The notes: generated by a model from the letters alone, not told the origin. Positions 1-9,078 are shown, counted from the stretch's first letter. The stretch: 64,000 nt of DNA from Vannielia litorea (GCF_900142295.1 NZ_FSRL01000002.1:386202-450201); one strand, 5' to 3'. Numbers and translations: made by a program.

Positions 1-2006
1 CCGAGGCGGCGGCTGCTGCCGAGACGGAGGCTGCGCCCGACCCCGAGGAGGAGGCCGAGGCGGCGTTGCCCCGGGCAGAAGCCCTCGAAGGGGTCGCCCT
101 TGCCGCCAAGCCACCGCCCGCCCGCCCGAAGCAGGCCACGGCCTTCACCCTCATGATGCGGGCGCTGGAGCGGGGCGACTGGGAGCAGGCTGCATTTTCT
201 GCAGCGCTGGAAGGGCCCGCGATGGAGCGTTACGCACATTGGGCAAAGCTGCGGGGCGGGGGCGGAAGCTTCGACGACTATGTCGCCTTCACCGCCGATC
301 ACGCCGACTGGCCTTCGATGAGCTACATCCACGACAGAGGAGAGGCCTCGATCGGTCGGGGTGAAGACCCGGACAAGGTGGTGGCCTACTTCGGAAGCAA
401 GGTGCCGGAGACGGCGCTGGGTGTGCTGCACCTCGTCGAGGCCCATGTGGCGCGCGGCGAGGACGGGGACGCGGCGGCGCTGGCGGTGCTGGCGTGGCGC
501 ACGCGCACGCTGAACGCGGAGGTCGAGCAGGCCTTGCTGGAGCGCTACCCGGCGATTCTCGCGCCCCACCACGAGGCCCGGCTCGACGACCTGCTCTGGC
601 GCGACAGCCGGACCGCCGCGCTGCGCCAGATGGGTCGCGTGAGCGAAGACTGGCAGAAACTTGCCGAGGCCCGGATGGCCCTGCGCACCCGTGCTGCCGG
701 TGTGGATGCCAAGATCGAGGCGGTGCCTGCCAGCCTGCAGTCGGATGCCGGGCTGGGCTGGGAGCGCTACAACTGGCGGGTTCGCAAGGGGCTGCACGAG
801 GGCGCCGAGGAGCTGATGGTGGAGCGATCGACCTCCGCCGAGGCGCTGGGCCGGCCCGAACTGTGGTCGAACTATCGCCGCATCTACGCGCGCGGCCTCT
901 TGCGCGACGGCAAGGTGGCCGACGCCTACGCGCTGGCCTCCCGCCATTTTCTGGCCGAGGGGTCCGATTTTGCCGATCTGGAGTGGCTCTCCGGCTGGAT
1001 CGCCCTGCGGTTCCTGAAGGATCCCGAGCTGGCGCTCTGGCATTTCGAGCGGTTCGGCGAGGCGGTGGAAACCCCGATCAGCCTGGGCCGGGCGGGCTAC
1101 TGGCTGGGACGGGCCTACGCCGATCTGGGCAATGCCGAAAAGGCCCGCGATGCCTATGCGATGGGCGCTCAGTATCAGACCAGCTACTACGGTCTGCTCG
1201 CCGCCGAGGCGGCAGGCCTGCCGATGGACGTGACGCTCACGGGGCGCGAGGTCTTTCCGCCGGTCGAGGACACCAGCCTTGCCGACTCGGATGTCTTTGC
1301 CGTCGGGCAGCGGATGATCGCTGAGGGCGAGACGAACGAGGCCGAGCGCTTTCTGACCCATCTCGCCGGGACCCTGCCACGCCGCGAGGCGGGCACGCTG
1401 GGCACGGTGATGATCGAGCAGGGCCGGGTGCATCTTGCGCTGAAGGTGGCCAAGGCGGCAGCTCAGAACGGCATCATGATTCCGGCGGCCTACTATCCGC
1501 TGCACGAGATGGCCGAGACCGACTGGCCCGTGCCGGCGGAACTGGCCCTTTCGATCGCCCGGCGCGAAAGCGAGTTTGACCCCGTTGTGGTCAGTCCCGC
1601 CGGCGCGCGCGGGCTGATGCAGCTGATGCCCGGCACCGCCAAGGACATGGCCGGTGAGCTGAAGGTGCGCTACGACGCGGCCAAGCTCACCGAGGATCCG
1701 GTGTACAACGCCACGCTGGGCACTGCCTATCTGGCCGGGCTGATCGAGATCTTCGGCGACGCGCCGGTGCTGGTGTCGGTCGGCTACAACGCCGGGCCGG
1801 GCCGGGCGGTGAACTGGGTCGGCGACCAGGGCGACCCGCGCTACCCCGGCGTCGACGTGGTGGACTGGATCGAGATGATCCCGTTTCGGGAAACCCGCAA
1901 CTACGTGATGCGCGTGACCGAGAGCATCCCGGTGTATCGCGCAAGGCTGACCGGCCGGGTGGAGACGCTGGAGTTCACCAAGATGCTGCAAGGCGTGCCG
2001 AACTGA
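1..2006 (+). CDS. Soluble lytic murein transglycosylase (5' end outside window)
   Basis: Periplasmic peptidoglycan-cleaving enzyme. The frame is open from the first bases, so the N-terminus and any signal peptide are missing; a TTG at 66 is in frame but the protein clearly continues upstream. The first visible part is an Ala/Glu/Pro-rich linker, followed by a long helical region with tetratricopeptide-like character (roughly 150-1500), typical of the superhelical U/L domains of Slt70-type enzymes. The C-terminal SLT domain carries the ARRESEFDP motif, whose first Glu (codon 1566-1568) is the expected catalytic acid, then GARGLMQLMPGTA and GYNAGPGR. The domain order fits the Slt family; the exact paralogue is not determined. 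Confidence 0.9.
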   Translation, partial: EAAAAAETEAAPDPEEEAEAALPRAEALEGVALAAKPPPARPKQATAFTLMMRALERGDWEQAAFSAALEGPAMERYAHWAKLRGGGGSFDDYVAFTADHADWPSMSYIHDRGEASIGRGEDPDKVVAYFGSKVPETALGVLHLVEAHVARGEDGDAAALAVLAWRTRTLNAEVEQALLERYPAILAPHHEARLDDLLWRDSRTAALRQMGRVSEDWQKLAEARMALRTRAAGVDAKIEAVPASLQSDAGLGWERYNWRVRKGLHEGAEELMVERSTSAEALGRPELWSNYRRIYARGLLRDGKVADAYALASRHFLAEGSDFADLEWLSGWIALRFLKDPELALWHFERFGEAVETPISLGRAGYWLGRAYADLGNAEKARDAYAMGAQYQTSYYGLLAAEAAGLPMDVTLTGREVFPPVEDTSLADSDVFAVGQRMIAEGETNEAERFLTHLAGTLPRREAGTLGTVMIEQGRVHLALKVAKAAAQNGIMIPAAYYPLHEMAETDWPVPAELALSIARRESEFDPVVVSPAGARGLMQLMPGTAKDMAGELKVRYDAAKLTEDPVYNATLGTAYLAGLIEIFGDAPVLVSVGYNAGPGRAVNWVGDQGDPRYPGVDVVDWIEMIPFRETRNYVMRVTESIPVYRARLTGRVETLEFTKMLQGVPN

Positions 2007-2156
2007 GGCCGCGGAGGCGGGCAGGTCCCGATCCGCGGACGCGGCGCCACTTCTGCGGACGCGGCCCGGTGGCGCGGTCAGGCATGTGTTCTTCAGCCAG
2101 GAAAATGAACCGGGGTCGTGCCGACCGGGCGGCAGGGCGGCTCTTGGCCGAGGGCC

Positions 2157-3020
2157 TCAGGCCTGCCGTTCACGCCAGAGGGTGAAGAGCCCGGCGCAGA
2201 CCACGATGGCCGCGCCGATCACCGTTGCGGGGGGCAGGATGTCGCTCCAGAACAGCACGCCGATGATCGAGGAGAAGACCAGCTGGAAATAGGCAAAGGG
2301 TTGCACCGCGCTGGCCTCCGCCACCTCGTAGGTCTTGATCAGCAGCCAGTGGCCGGTGACGCCGGTCAGGCAGAGGCAGCCCATCCAGGCCCAATCGGCG
2401 GGGGCCATCGGGGTCCACTGCCAGAGCGCCGCGGCGGTCATCACCACGGCGCCGGAGATGCCGGTGTAGAAGAAGCTGGTGGCGGTGGTGTCGTAGCGCG
2501 AGGCGTAGCGGGTGAGCAGGCCGTAGAGGGCGAACATCAGCGCACTGGCAAGGGCGGCCAGCGAAGCCGGGGTAAAGACCCCGAAGCCGGGGCGCAGGAT
2601 GACGAGGATGCCGAGAAAGCCCACGCCGATCGCGCTCCACCGCCGCCAGCCCACCCGCTCGCCCAGCACCGGACCGGAGAGCGCGGCGATCAGAAGCGGG
2701 TAGCAGGCGAAGATCGCATGGGCCTCGACCAGCCCGAGCCAGACGAAGCTCTGCACCGCGATGCAGATTTCGGCTGCGAGCAGCACGCCGCGAAAGATCT
2801 GGAGAAAGGGCCGGTTGGAGCGTGCTGCAGCGCGCAGCCCGCCCCTGGCGCGGGCGGCGATGGTCAGCACGAAGAGGGCGAAGAACCAGTAGCGGATCAT
2901 CACCACCATCATCACCGGGTAGGTCTCGGAGAGGTAGCGCGACAGCCCGTCCTGCACCGCGAAGACGAAGGTGGTGGCGATCATCAGAAGGATGCCGAGC
3001 GACTGCGGTGTGCGGGTCAT
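2157..3020 (-). CDS. EamA/DMT-family membrane transporter
   Basis: Predicted inner-membrane permease of 287 residues with about ten hydrophobic segments in two repeated halves, the layout of drug/metabolite transporters (EamA). The start MTRTPQSLGIL is chosen because its ATG overlaps the stop of the upstream mnmD gene (TCAT on the plus strand at 3017-3020), implying translational coupling. The substrate cannot be read from sequence. The open frame continues upstream into mnmD, but that part is an out-of-frame overlap. Confidence 0.85.
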   Translation of the reverse strand: MTRTPQSLGILLMIATTFVFAVQDGLSRYLSETYPVMMVVMIRYWFFALFVLTIAARARGGLRAAARSNRPFLQIFRGVLLAAEICIAVQSFVWLGLVEAHAIFACYPLLIAALSGPVLGERVGWRRWSAIGVGFLGILVILRPGFGVFTPASLAALASALMFALYGLLTRYASRYDTTATSFFYTGISGAVVMTAAALWQWTPMAPADWAWMGCLCLTGVTGHWLLIKTYEVAEASAVQPFAYFQLVFSSIIGVLFWSDILPPATVIGAAIVVCAGLFTLWRERQA

Positions 3021-3685
3021 CCGAGGGTTCCGGTGGTCATGTGGCGTTTCCGGCCGTAGCCGGGCTCTCGCGTGACGACGAAGCCCGCTTCCGACAGCCC
3101 GCGGCGCACGTGCCCCGCCGCCGTGTAGGTGGCGAAGGTTCCGCCGGTTGCGGTGTGCCGGGCCACCTCCGCGAGCAGATCCGGCTCCCAGAGCTCGGGG
3201 TTCTTGGCGGGGGAGAAGCCGTCGAGAAACCAGGCATGGGCCTGCCCTTCCCAGGCGGGCAGGGTCGTTCGCGCATCGCCCGTTACAACCTCGGCCTCCA
3301 GCCCCGGTGCAATGATGCTGCCGCCGGCTTCGGGCCACTGGGCGGTGAGCTGTGCAACCAGGTCGGGGAAATGCGCCTCGAATGGCGCGAGCGCGCGGAT
3401 GGCCTCCTCCGAGGTCATCGGGAAGGCCTCGAACCCCGTGTAGCGGATCGTGACGCCGGCCTCCTGCGCCAGATGCCACAGCGCAAGCAGGTTCAACCCC
3501 GTCCCGAACCCCAGCTCTGCCACGTGAAACCCGTCACGCAACCTCTCGGCCAGACGGTTGCCCGCGAGAAAGACATGGCGCGTTTCGGCCAGCCCGTTCT
3601 CCAGCGAGAAGTACGGGTCGTCGAAGCGGGTCGAGACAGGGGTGCCATTGTCGCGCCATGCGAGTCGGGCGGGATGGTGGTGCAT
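3017..3685 (-). CDS. mnmD: tRNA (5-methylaminomethyl-2-thiouridine)-methyltransferase MnmD
   Basis: Class I SAM-dependent methyltransferase of 222 residues matching the N-terminal (DUF752) half of E. coli MnmC, which makes mnm5s2U at the wobble base of tRNA. Visible signatures are the SAM-binding VAELGFGTGLN at about residues 55-65 and WFLDGFSPAKNPELW, the family's active-site loop. The start MHHHPARLAW gives the normal domain length. It is transcribed divergently, 55 bp away, from the gene for the FAD oxidase half of MnmC, so the bifunctional enzyme of E. coli is split here. Its stop overlaps the start of the EamA gene. Confidence 0.88.
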   Translation of the reverse strand: MHHHPARLAWRDNGTPVSTRFDDPYFSLENGLAETRHVFLAGNRLAERLRDGFHVAELGFGTGLNLLALWHLAQEAGVTIRYTGFEAFPMTSEEAIRALAPFEAHFPDLVAQLTAQWPEAGGSIIAPGLEAEVVTGDARTTLPAWEGQAHAWFLDGFSPAKNPELWEPDLLAEVARHTATGGTFATYTAAGHVRRGLSEAGFVVTREPGYGRKRHMTTGTLG

Positions 3686-3740
3686 CGGGGGATGGCCTAT
3701 GAGTCTGGCCGGACAATGGCGGCGGCGCAGGGGGAAGTCC

Positions 3741-4766
3741 ATGGCAGACGTGACGGTGCGCGGGGCCGGGGTATTCGGCCTTTCGGTGGCCTGGGAATGT
3801 GCCCGCCGCGGCGCAGCGGTGCGGGTGATCGACACGCGCGGAGTGGGTGCGGGGTCTTCGGGTGGCGTGGTCGGGGCGCTCGCGCCCCATGTGCCGGAAA
3901 ACTGGAACCCCAAGAAGGCCTTCCAGCTCGAAAGCCTCCTGGCCGCAGAGGCCTTCTGGGCCGGGGTGCAGGCCGCTGGCGGGGTGGACCCGGGCTATGC
4001 CCGGACCGGGCGGGTCCAGCCGGTGGTGCCGGGCGGCGAGGCCCTGGCGCGGGCGCGGGAGGCCGGCGCGGAGGAGCTGTGGCAGGGCCGGGCAGAGTGG
4101 CGGGTCGTGACCGGCGCGCCCGAGTTCGCGCCCGTCTCGGAAACCAACCTCTGGGTCCATGACACGCTGACGGCGCGGCTCCACCCGGCGCGAGCCTGCG
4201 CCGCGCTGGCAGCCGCAGTGCAGGCGGCGGGCGGAGAGGTGCTGACGGGCGATGCCGAGCACCATGGGCCGGTGGTCTGGGCGACGGGCGCGGACGGCCT
4301 CGCCGATCTTTCCGCCGCGCTGGGCCGCAGCGTGGGCGTGCCGGTGAAGGGGCAGGCGGCGCTGCTGCACTTCAGCGCCCCCCGGGCGGCGCAGCTCTTT
4401 GCCGACGGGCTGCACATCGTGCCCCATGCCGACGGGACCGTGGCCATCGGCTCCACTTCGGAGCGCGCGTTCGAGGGGCTCGAAACCGATGCCCAACTCG
4501 ATGCGCTGATCGACAAGGCGGCGACCCTTGTGCCTGTTCTCCACGGCGCTCCGGTGGTCAAACGTTGGGCCGGCCTGCGCCCGCGCGCCCGTTCGCGCGC
4601 GCCGATGCTCGGGCCCTGGCCGGGGCGCGCGGGCCATTACATCGCGAACGGCGGGTTCAAGATCGGGTTTGGCATGGCACCCAGGGTGGCCGAGGTCATG
4701 GCCGACCTCGTGCTGGAGGGGCACGACACCATACCCGAGGGCTTTCGGGTGGACGACAGCCTCTAG
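3741..4766 (+). CDS. mnmC: FAD-dependent cmnm5s2U34 oxidoreductase (MnmC C-terminal half)
   Basis: 341-residue DAO-family flavoprotein. The N-terminus has the Rossmann dinucleotide-binding motif GAGVFG (residues 8-13) and a SSGGVVGALAPH segment characteristic of the MnmC oxidase domain, which converts cmnm5s2U to nm5s2U before methylation. No methyltransferase domain is fused; that activity is encoded by the divergent mnmD. The start at 3741 places the GxGxxG motif at the usual distance from the N-terminus. A different glycine/D-amino-acid oxidase function is possible from the fold alone, but the mnmD neighbourhood supports the tRNA role. Confidence 0.8.
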   Translation: MADVTVRGAGVFGLSVAWECARRGAAVRVIDTRGVGAGSSGGVVGALAPHVPENWNPKKAFQLESLLAAEAFWAGVQAAGGVDPGYARTGRVQPVVPGGEALARAREAGAEELWQGRAEWRVVTGAPEFAPVSETNLWVHDTLTARLHPARACAALAAAVQAAGGEVLTGDAEHHGPVVWATGADGLADLSAALGRSVGVPVKGQAALLHFSAPRAAQLFADGLHIVPHADGTVAIGSTSERAFEGLETDAQLDALIDKAATLVPVLHGAPVVKRWAGLRPRARSRAPMLGPWPGRAGHYIANGGFKIGFGMAPRVAEVMADLVLEGHDTIPEGFRVDDSL

Positions 4767-4781
4767 CGCTTTCGCCGGCCG

Positions 4782-5771
4782 TCACGCCGCCTGCAGAGCC
4801 TCGCGCCCGTGTGGCGCGGTCCAGTCGAGCACCGGGTTCAGAGGGATGATCCTGTGCGGGTTCACCGTCTCGTGGCTGTAGTGGTAGTGGCGGATGTAAT
4901 GGGCCGGCACGCAGGTCGCCGCCACGCCGGGCACCTGGTAGAGCTCGCGGGCGTAGGCCCAGAGGTTGGGCATCTCGCGGAGGAAATTGCGGTTGCACTT
5001 GAAGTGCGTGTGATAGACCTCGTCGAAGCGCACCAGCGTGGTGAAGAGGCGCCAGTCGGCCTCGGTGATCTGCCCGCCCAGGAGGTAGCGCTGGCGCGAG
5101 AGGCGGTCTTCCAGCCAGTCGAGGCTTTCGAAGAGCGGATGCACGGCCGCGTCATAGGCCTCCTGGCTGGTGGCAAAACCGGCCTTGTAGACGCCGTTGT
5201 TCACCGTGTCGTACACCCGGGCGTTCACCGCTTCGATCTCGTCGCGCAGCGGCTCCGGCCAGTAGTCATCGCGGTTGCCGGTGATGCCGTCGAAGGCCGA
5301 GTTGAACATGCGGATGATCTCGGAGCTTTCGTTGCTCACGATCGTGTCGCGCTGGGTGTCATAAAGCACGGGCACCGTCACGCGGCCGCTCATTTCGGGG
5401 TCGACATGGGTGTAGACCTGCCAGAGGTACTCCTTGCCAAGGAGACTGTCGCCGGTGGTGCCGGCAAAATCGTTGCGGAACTCCCAGCCGTTATCCAGCA
5501 TGTCGGGGTGGACGACGGAGATGGAGACATGTTCCTCCAGTCCTTTCAGCGCGCGGAAGATCAGCGTGCGATGCGCCCAGGGGCAGGCGAGGGACACGTA
5601 AAGGTGATAGCGCCCGCTCTCGGCCTTGAAACCGCCCTCGCCCGAGGGCCCGGCGGCGCCATCCGCGGTGATCCAGTTGCGGAAGCCGGAGGTCGAGCGG
5701 ACGAAGTTTCCGCCGCTTTTCTTCGTGTCATACCATTCGTCTTTCCAGACGCCTTCCACCAGACGGCCCAT
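4782..5771 (-). CDS. Glutathionyl-hydroquinone reductase / omega-like GST (YqjG family)
   Basis: 329-residue cytosolic thioltransferase of the Xi/omega GST group. The active-site segment SLACPWAHRTL has Cys63 as the nucleophile, and the CPWA motif is diagnostic for the YqjG/PcpF family that reduces glutathionyl-hydroquinones. A C-terminal helical GST domain follows (about residues 165-310). The start MGRLVEGVW is chosen over an upstream in-frame ATG because AAGGAG lies just before it. It is convergent with the MnmC gene, only 15 bp away. Confidence 0.88.
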   Translation of the reverse strand: MGRLVEGVWKDEWYDTKKSGGNFVRSTSGFRNWITADGAAGPSGEGGFKAESGRYHLYVSLACPWAHRTLIFRALKGLEEHVSISVVHPDMLDNGWEFRNDFAGTTGDSLLGKEYLWQVYTHVDPEMSGRVTVPVLYDTQRDTIVSNESSEIIRMFNSAFDGITGNRDDYWPEPLRDEIEAVNARVYDTVNNGVYKAGFATSQEAYDAAVHPLFESLDWLEDRLSRQRYLLGGQITEADWRLFTTLVRFDEVYHTHFKCNRNFLREMPNLWAYARELYQVPGVAATCVPAHYIRHYHYSHETVNPHRIIPLNPVLDWTAPHGREALQAA

Positions 5772-5920
5772 GGCACTCTCCTTTTCGCAGGTAAGCCCCG
5801 ACCTAACGGACGTGCGCACTCCGATAAACAGGTGCGGATGGAGGCTGGTCTGTGCAAATGCGCGCGGAACCCGAACCGTTGCAGCCGAGTTGCACCATCA
5901 CGGCAGCACGCGACCGGTTT

Positions 5921-5932
5921 AAGGTTAACCTT
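5921..5932. promoter_or_regulatory. 12-bp perfect palindrome upstream of the 116-aa protein gene
   Basis: AAGGTTAACCTT is a perfect inverted repeat about 50 bp upstream of the ATG at 5985, in the divergent region shared with the GST gene. TTGACG follows at once and could be a -35 element. No regulator can be named from sequence. Confidence 0.3.
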
Positions 5933-5984
5933 GACGGAACCCGATTCGGTCACAATGCTCCGAAACAAGGGACGGAGCTGCCAA

Positions 5985-6335
5985 ATGTCTGATTTCCTGC
6001 CACAATCGGTCCGAGAGGGGCTGGAGGCCGCGCGCCGCGAAGCGGAGCGCCGCAAGAGCCGTCTGAAGGTGCGCGACGGGGACGAGAGTTACCCAGTGCT
6101 GCGCTTCTGGTCCAAGGGGTTTGCCCTGGCCGCCGACCCCGCGCCCAACCTGCGTGGCCTGGTCGATCTGTTCGACGGCGAGCGCCACCTCTACCAGTGC
6201 CTGATCGTGAACAGCCGCGAGGAGGCGGGCGAGCGGATCTTCGAGTTCAAGCGCTCGACGGCTGCCTGCGATCGGCCCCCGATCGACTTCGAACGCCCGA
6301 GCCATGCGCCGATTGGGCTCATCACCAACGGCTGA
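5985..6335 (+). CDS. Conserved hypothetical protein, 116 aa
   Basis: Small soluble protein starting MSDFLPQSVREGLEAARR, with a charged helical N-terminus (residues 5-30) and a compact beta-rich remainder. No signal peptide or membrane segment is present. I do not recognise a functional family; it resembles short conserved proteins seen in Rhodobacterales genomes. The start is chosen at 5985, preceded by a GGACGGAG Shine-Dalgarno-like stretch; another ATG 30 bp upstream is in frame. It ends 6 bp before the convergent stop of the small membrane protein gene. Confidence 0.65.
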   Translation: MSDFLPQSVREGLEAARREAERRKSRLKVRDGDESYPVLRFWSKGFALAADPAPNLRGLVDLFDGERHLYQCLIVNSREEAGERIFEFKRSTAACDRPPIDFERPSHAPIGLITNG

Positions 6336-6341
6336 CAGGGC

Positions 6342-6578
6342 TCAGCGCTTCTTCACCACGAGGTAGAGCGCCGCCGCCGCCCCGGCGATGACGGCGAGGA
6401 TGAGGGCGTATTTCACCAGGCCCAGGATCAGCGGCAGCATCCGCAGCCCGATCCAGCAAAGCGCCACAACGGCGGCACCCAGCACGGCGGCCACCTCGTC
6501 GTCGAAGCGGCGGTTGGTCGCACGGTTCACGGCGAAGCCGGCCGCAGCCCCGGCGATCAGGAGAAAGACAAAGAACAT
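6342..6578 (-). CDS. Small integral membrane protein, 78 aa
   Basis: Predicted inner-membrane protein with hydrophobic segments at about residues 2-18, 30-48 and 50-73 and a basic VVKKR C-terminus. Its ATG shares a base with the fmt stop (TGATG), so it is the last cistron of the def-def-def-fmt run. No family name or function is assigned. The coupling to fmt, the hydrophobicity and the lack of any better overlapping frame support it being real. Confidence 0.65.
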   Translation of the reverse strand: MFFVFLLIAGAAAGFAVNRATNRRFDDEVAAVLGAAVVALCWIGLRMLPLILGLVKYALILAVIAGAAAALYLVVKKR

Positions 6579-7480
6579 CAGGCCCCGAGCCTGCCCGGAA
6601 GCGTGAGCCCACGCAAGAGCTCGGCGGCGTCCATCGGGCGCTTGCCGGGGCGTTGGGCCTCGGTGATCTCCACCGCGCCGGAGCCGCAGGCCACGGTCAG
6701 ACCGCCAAGAACCTCTCCGGGCGCACCGCGTCCGGGCGCGACCCGGGAGCGCAGCAGCTTGAGTCGCTCGCCGGCGACCTCCGTCCATGCGCCGGGAAAG
6801 GGAGACAGGCCGCGGATGTGTCGGTCGACCTGCTCCGCGGGGCGGCTCCAGTCCACCGCCGCCTCGGCCTTGTCGATCTTCTCGGCATAGGTCACGCCGG
6901 TTTCGGGCTGGGGCATCGGCTCCAGCGCCCCGGCGCGCTCGGCGGCGGTGACGATGAGCCGGGCTCCCATGGCAGAGAGCCTGTCGTGCAGGTCTCCGGT
7001 GGTTTCCTCCGGGCCGATCGCCGTGCTCTCGCGCAGCAGCACCGGGCCGGTGTCCAGCCCCGCCTCCATCTGCATGATGCAGACCCCGGTCTCGGCATCG
7101 CCCGCCATCACTGCGCGGTGGATCGGCGCGGCCCCGCGCCAGCGGGGCAGCAGGGAAGCGTGGATGTTCATGCAACCGAAGCGGGGGGCATCCAGCACCG
7201 GCTGGGGCAGGATGAGGCCATAGGCCACCACGACGGCGAGATCGGCGCCCAGAGCGACGAAGGCCTCCTGCTCTTCATGGGCCTTCAGCCGGGCGGGGTG
7301 GCGGACAGCAAGGCCGAGCGCCTCGGCGCGGGACTGCACGGGCGAGGGACGGTCTTTCTTGCCGCGGCCGGCGGGGCGGGGCGGCTGGGTGTAGACGCAG
7401 ACAATCTCGTGGCCCGCGTCCTGAAGCGCGTCGAGCGCAGGCACCGAAAAATCGGGCGTTCCCATGAAGATGATGCGCAT
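6578..7480 (-). CDS. fmt: Methionyl-tRNA formyltransferase
   Basis: 300-residue cytosolic enzyme that formylates initiator Met-tRNA using 10-formyl-THF. The N-terminus [16 protein letters not shown] and the signature [16 protein letters not shown] are diagnostic; Asn and His of the NIH segment belong to the catalytic Asn-His-Asp triad. The C-terminal OB-like domain follows at about residue 205. It sits 33 bp downstream of the deformylase-like gene, so formylation and deformylation genes share an operon. Confidence 0.97.
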   Translation of the reverse strand: MRIIFMGTPDFSVPALDALQDAGHEIVCVYTQPPRPAGRGKKDRPSPVQSRAEALGLAVRHPARLKAHEEQEAFVALGADLAVVVAYGLILPQPVLDAPRFGCMNIHASLLPRWRGAAPIHRAVMAGDAETGVCIMQMEAGLDTGPVLLRESTAIGPEETTGDLHDRLSAMGARLIVTAAERAGALEPMPQPETGVTYAEKIDKAEAAVDWSRPAEQVDRHIRGLSPFPGAWTEVAGERLKLLRSRVAPGRGAPGEVLGGLTVACGSGAVEITEAQRPGKRPMDAAELLRGLTLPGRLGA

Positions 7481-7513
7481 CGGGGGGCCTTTCGTTGGGT
7501 GTTCGGGCGAGCC

Positions 7514-8005
7514 CTACCTCCTGGACGCCTTCTTGAGAAGCATCTGCCGCCTGGTGCGGCTCAGCCGGTCGAAGAACATCCGGCCGTTCAGGTGGTCGAT
7601 CTGGTGCTGCACCGACGTGGCCCAGAGATCCTCGAACTTCTTCTCGACCCTTGCGCCGGTCTCGTCGGTGTAGGCCACGGCCACACGAGCCGGGCGGGAA
7701 AGCCGGGCAGAGACACCGGGGATGTTGGGGCTGGCCTCTTCCCAGTCGAACATCTGCTCGCCCACCATGGTGATCTCGGGATCGGCCAGCCGCACGACCT
7801 GCCCGCGGGATTTGGAGCAATCCACCACCGCGAGGCGGAGCATGACGCCGATCTGAGGTGCGGCGAGCCCGTAGCCGGGCATTGCTTCCATCGTGTCGAC
7901 CATGTCGGCCCAGAGGGCGCGGATCTCGTCGGTGATCTCGCCCACCGGTGCGGCGGCGGTTTGCAGGCGCTTGTCGGGCCAGCGGATCAGGGGCCGGGGG
8001 CTCAT
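7514..8005 (-). CDS. Peptide deformylase-like protein lacking metal and catalytic residues
   Basis: Third deformylase homologue in the cluster, 163 residues. Motif 1 is intact (GYGLAAPQIG). Motif 2, normally EGCLS with the metal-binding Cys, reads EEASPN, so the Cys is gone. Motif 3, normally HEIDH, reads HQIDH, so the catalytic Glu is Gln although both His remain. By the known chemistry of the Def family this protein should not be an efficient deformylase. The frame is undamaged and its ATG overlaps the stop of the preceding def gene, so it is maintained rather than an obvious pseudogene. A binding or regulatory role on N-formyl peptides or the ribosome is only a guess. Confidence 0.9.
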   Translation of the reverse strand: MSPRPLIRWPDKRLQTAAAPVGEITDEIRALWADMVDTMEAMPGYGLAAPQIGVMLRLAVVDCSKSRGQVVRLADPEITMVGEQMFDWEEASPNIPGVSARLSRPARVAVAYTDETGARVEKKFEDLWATSVQHQIDHLNGRMFFDRLSRTRRQMLLKKASRR

Positions 8006-8454
8006 GCGTCTTCGCCGTCGATGATGAGCTTGCCATCGAGATGGTCGGCCTCATGCTGGGCGATGGCGGCTTCGGGGCCGGTCAGCACGACTGACCGGGC
8101 CATGCCGGCCTCGTCGGTGTAGTCGAGCCGGACGTGCGCGGGCCGGGTCACCTGCACCGGGTGGTCAGGGATGGACAGGCAGCCCTCTTCCATCGTTGCG
8201 GTCTCCGCGCCCAGCGGGGTCACCACCGGGTCGATGCAGATGCGGGGATCAGGGTGCCCCGCCTTCCAGCCGGCATCCATCACGAAGATCCGACGCAAGA
8301 CGCCCACCTGCGGGCCGGCGAGGCCGCGGCCGGGCGCGGCATACATGGTGTCGAGCATGTCGGCGGCGAGCGTTCCGAGGTCCTCGCCGGCGACCGGCGC
8401 GCAGGTAGCCTTCAGCCGTGCATCCGGCCAGAGCACGATGGGCAGAACGCTCAA
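8002..8454 (-). CDS. def: Peptide deformylase, second copy
   Basis: 150-residue metalloenzyme removing the formyl group from nascent peptides. All catalytic residues are present: EGCLS with the metal-binding Cys and QHEADHLDG with HExxH. Motif 1 is slightly altered (GRGLAGPQVG, Ala to Gly). The start is a TTG at 8454, supported by a GAGG Shine-Dalgarno inside the end of the preceding def gene. It lacks the C-terminal basic helix of the first copy. Its stop overlaps the ATG of the degenerate third copy. Confidence 0.9.
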   Translation of the reverse strand: MSVLPIVLWPDARLKATCAPVAGEDLGTLAADMLDTMYAAPGRGLAGPQVGVLRRIFVMDAGWKAGHPDPRICIDPVVTPLGAETATMEEGCLSIPDHPVQVTRPAHVRLDYTDEAGMARSVVLTGPEAAIAQHEADHLDGKLIIDGEDA

Positions 8455-8463
8455 GCCAGAGCC

Positions 8464-8985
8464 TCAGGCACGGGCCTTCTCGCGCTTCAGCTTCTGCATC
8501 CTGCGGGTGATCATCTGGCGCTTCATGGGCCCCAGGTAGTCGATGAACAGCTTGCCGTTCAGGTGGTCGATCTCGTGCTGCACGCAGGTCGCCCAGAGGC
8601 CCGAGAACTGCTCTTCCTGCTCGGCGCCGTCGAGCCCTTGCCAGCGCACTTTCACCTCGGCCGGGCGGGTGACATCGGCGTATTGTTCGGGGATCGAGAG
8701 GCAGCCTTCCTCGTAGGTGCTGGTGGCCTCCGAAGACCATACCACCTGCGGATTGATCAGCACCATCGGGCGGGGCGCCTCGGCGTCGTCCTTGATGCAA
8801 TCCATCACCAGCATCCGCTGCATCTCTCCGATCTGCGGCGCGGCCAGCCCGATGCCGGGGGCGTCATACATGGTTTCGAGCATGTCATCGGCCAGTCGCC
8901 GCAGGGCGGTGTCGAATTCGGACACCGGATCGGCGGGCTTTTTCAGCCGCGGGTCAGGATGGATGAGGATGTCACGCAATGCCAT
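8464..8985 (-). CDS. def: Peptide deformylase, canonical copy
   Basis: 173-residue deformylase with all three motifs: GIGLAAPQIG, EEGCLSIPEQ and QHEIDHLNGKLF, plus a basic C-terminal tail (KRQMITRRMQKLKREKARA) typical of ribosome-associating Def proteins. It is the first gene of the def-def-def-fmt operon, with its ATG at 8985, and is divergent from the aminotransferase gene at 9079. This is the copy most likely to carry the housekeeping activity. Confidence 0.96.
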   Translation of the reverse strand: MALRDILIHPDPRLKKPADPVSEFDTALRRLADDMLETMYDAPGIGLAAPQIGEMQRMLVMDCIKDDAEAPRPMVLINPQVVWSSEATSTYEEGCLSIPEQYADVTRPAEVKVRWQGLDGAEQEEQFSGLWATCVQHEIDHLNGKLFIDYLGPMKRQMITRRMQKLKREKARA

Positions 8986-9078
8986 GGCAGGGGATTTAGG
9001 ACAGAGCCGCGCGCGGCGCAACAAGGGTTGCACGTGCGGATAGCGAAGATAGGGTCGCCGGGCAGCAAGGAGCCTTCC

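Noticed and set aside
2037..2064. GCGGACGCGG repeated twice after the transglycosylase gene
   Set aside because: A 10-bp GC-only repeat is expected by chance at this composition, and no hairpin with a T-run follows.
7514..8005. Third deformylase as a pseudogene
   Set aside because: The frame is intact, the start is coupled to the upstream gene and the overall fold motifs remain, so it is kept as a coding gene despite lost residues.
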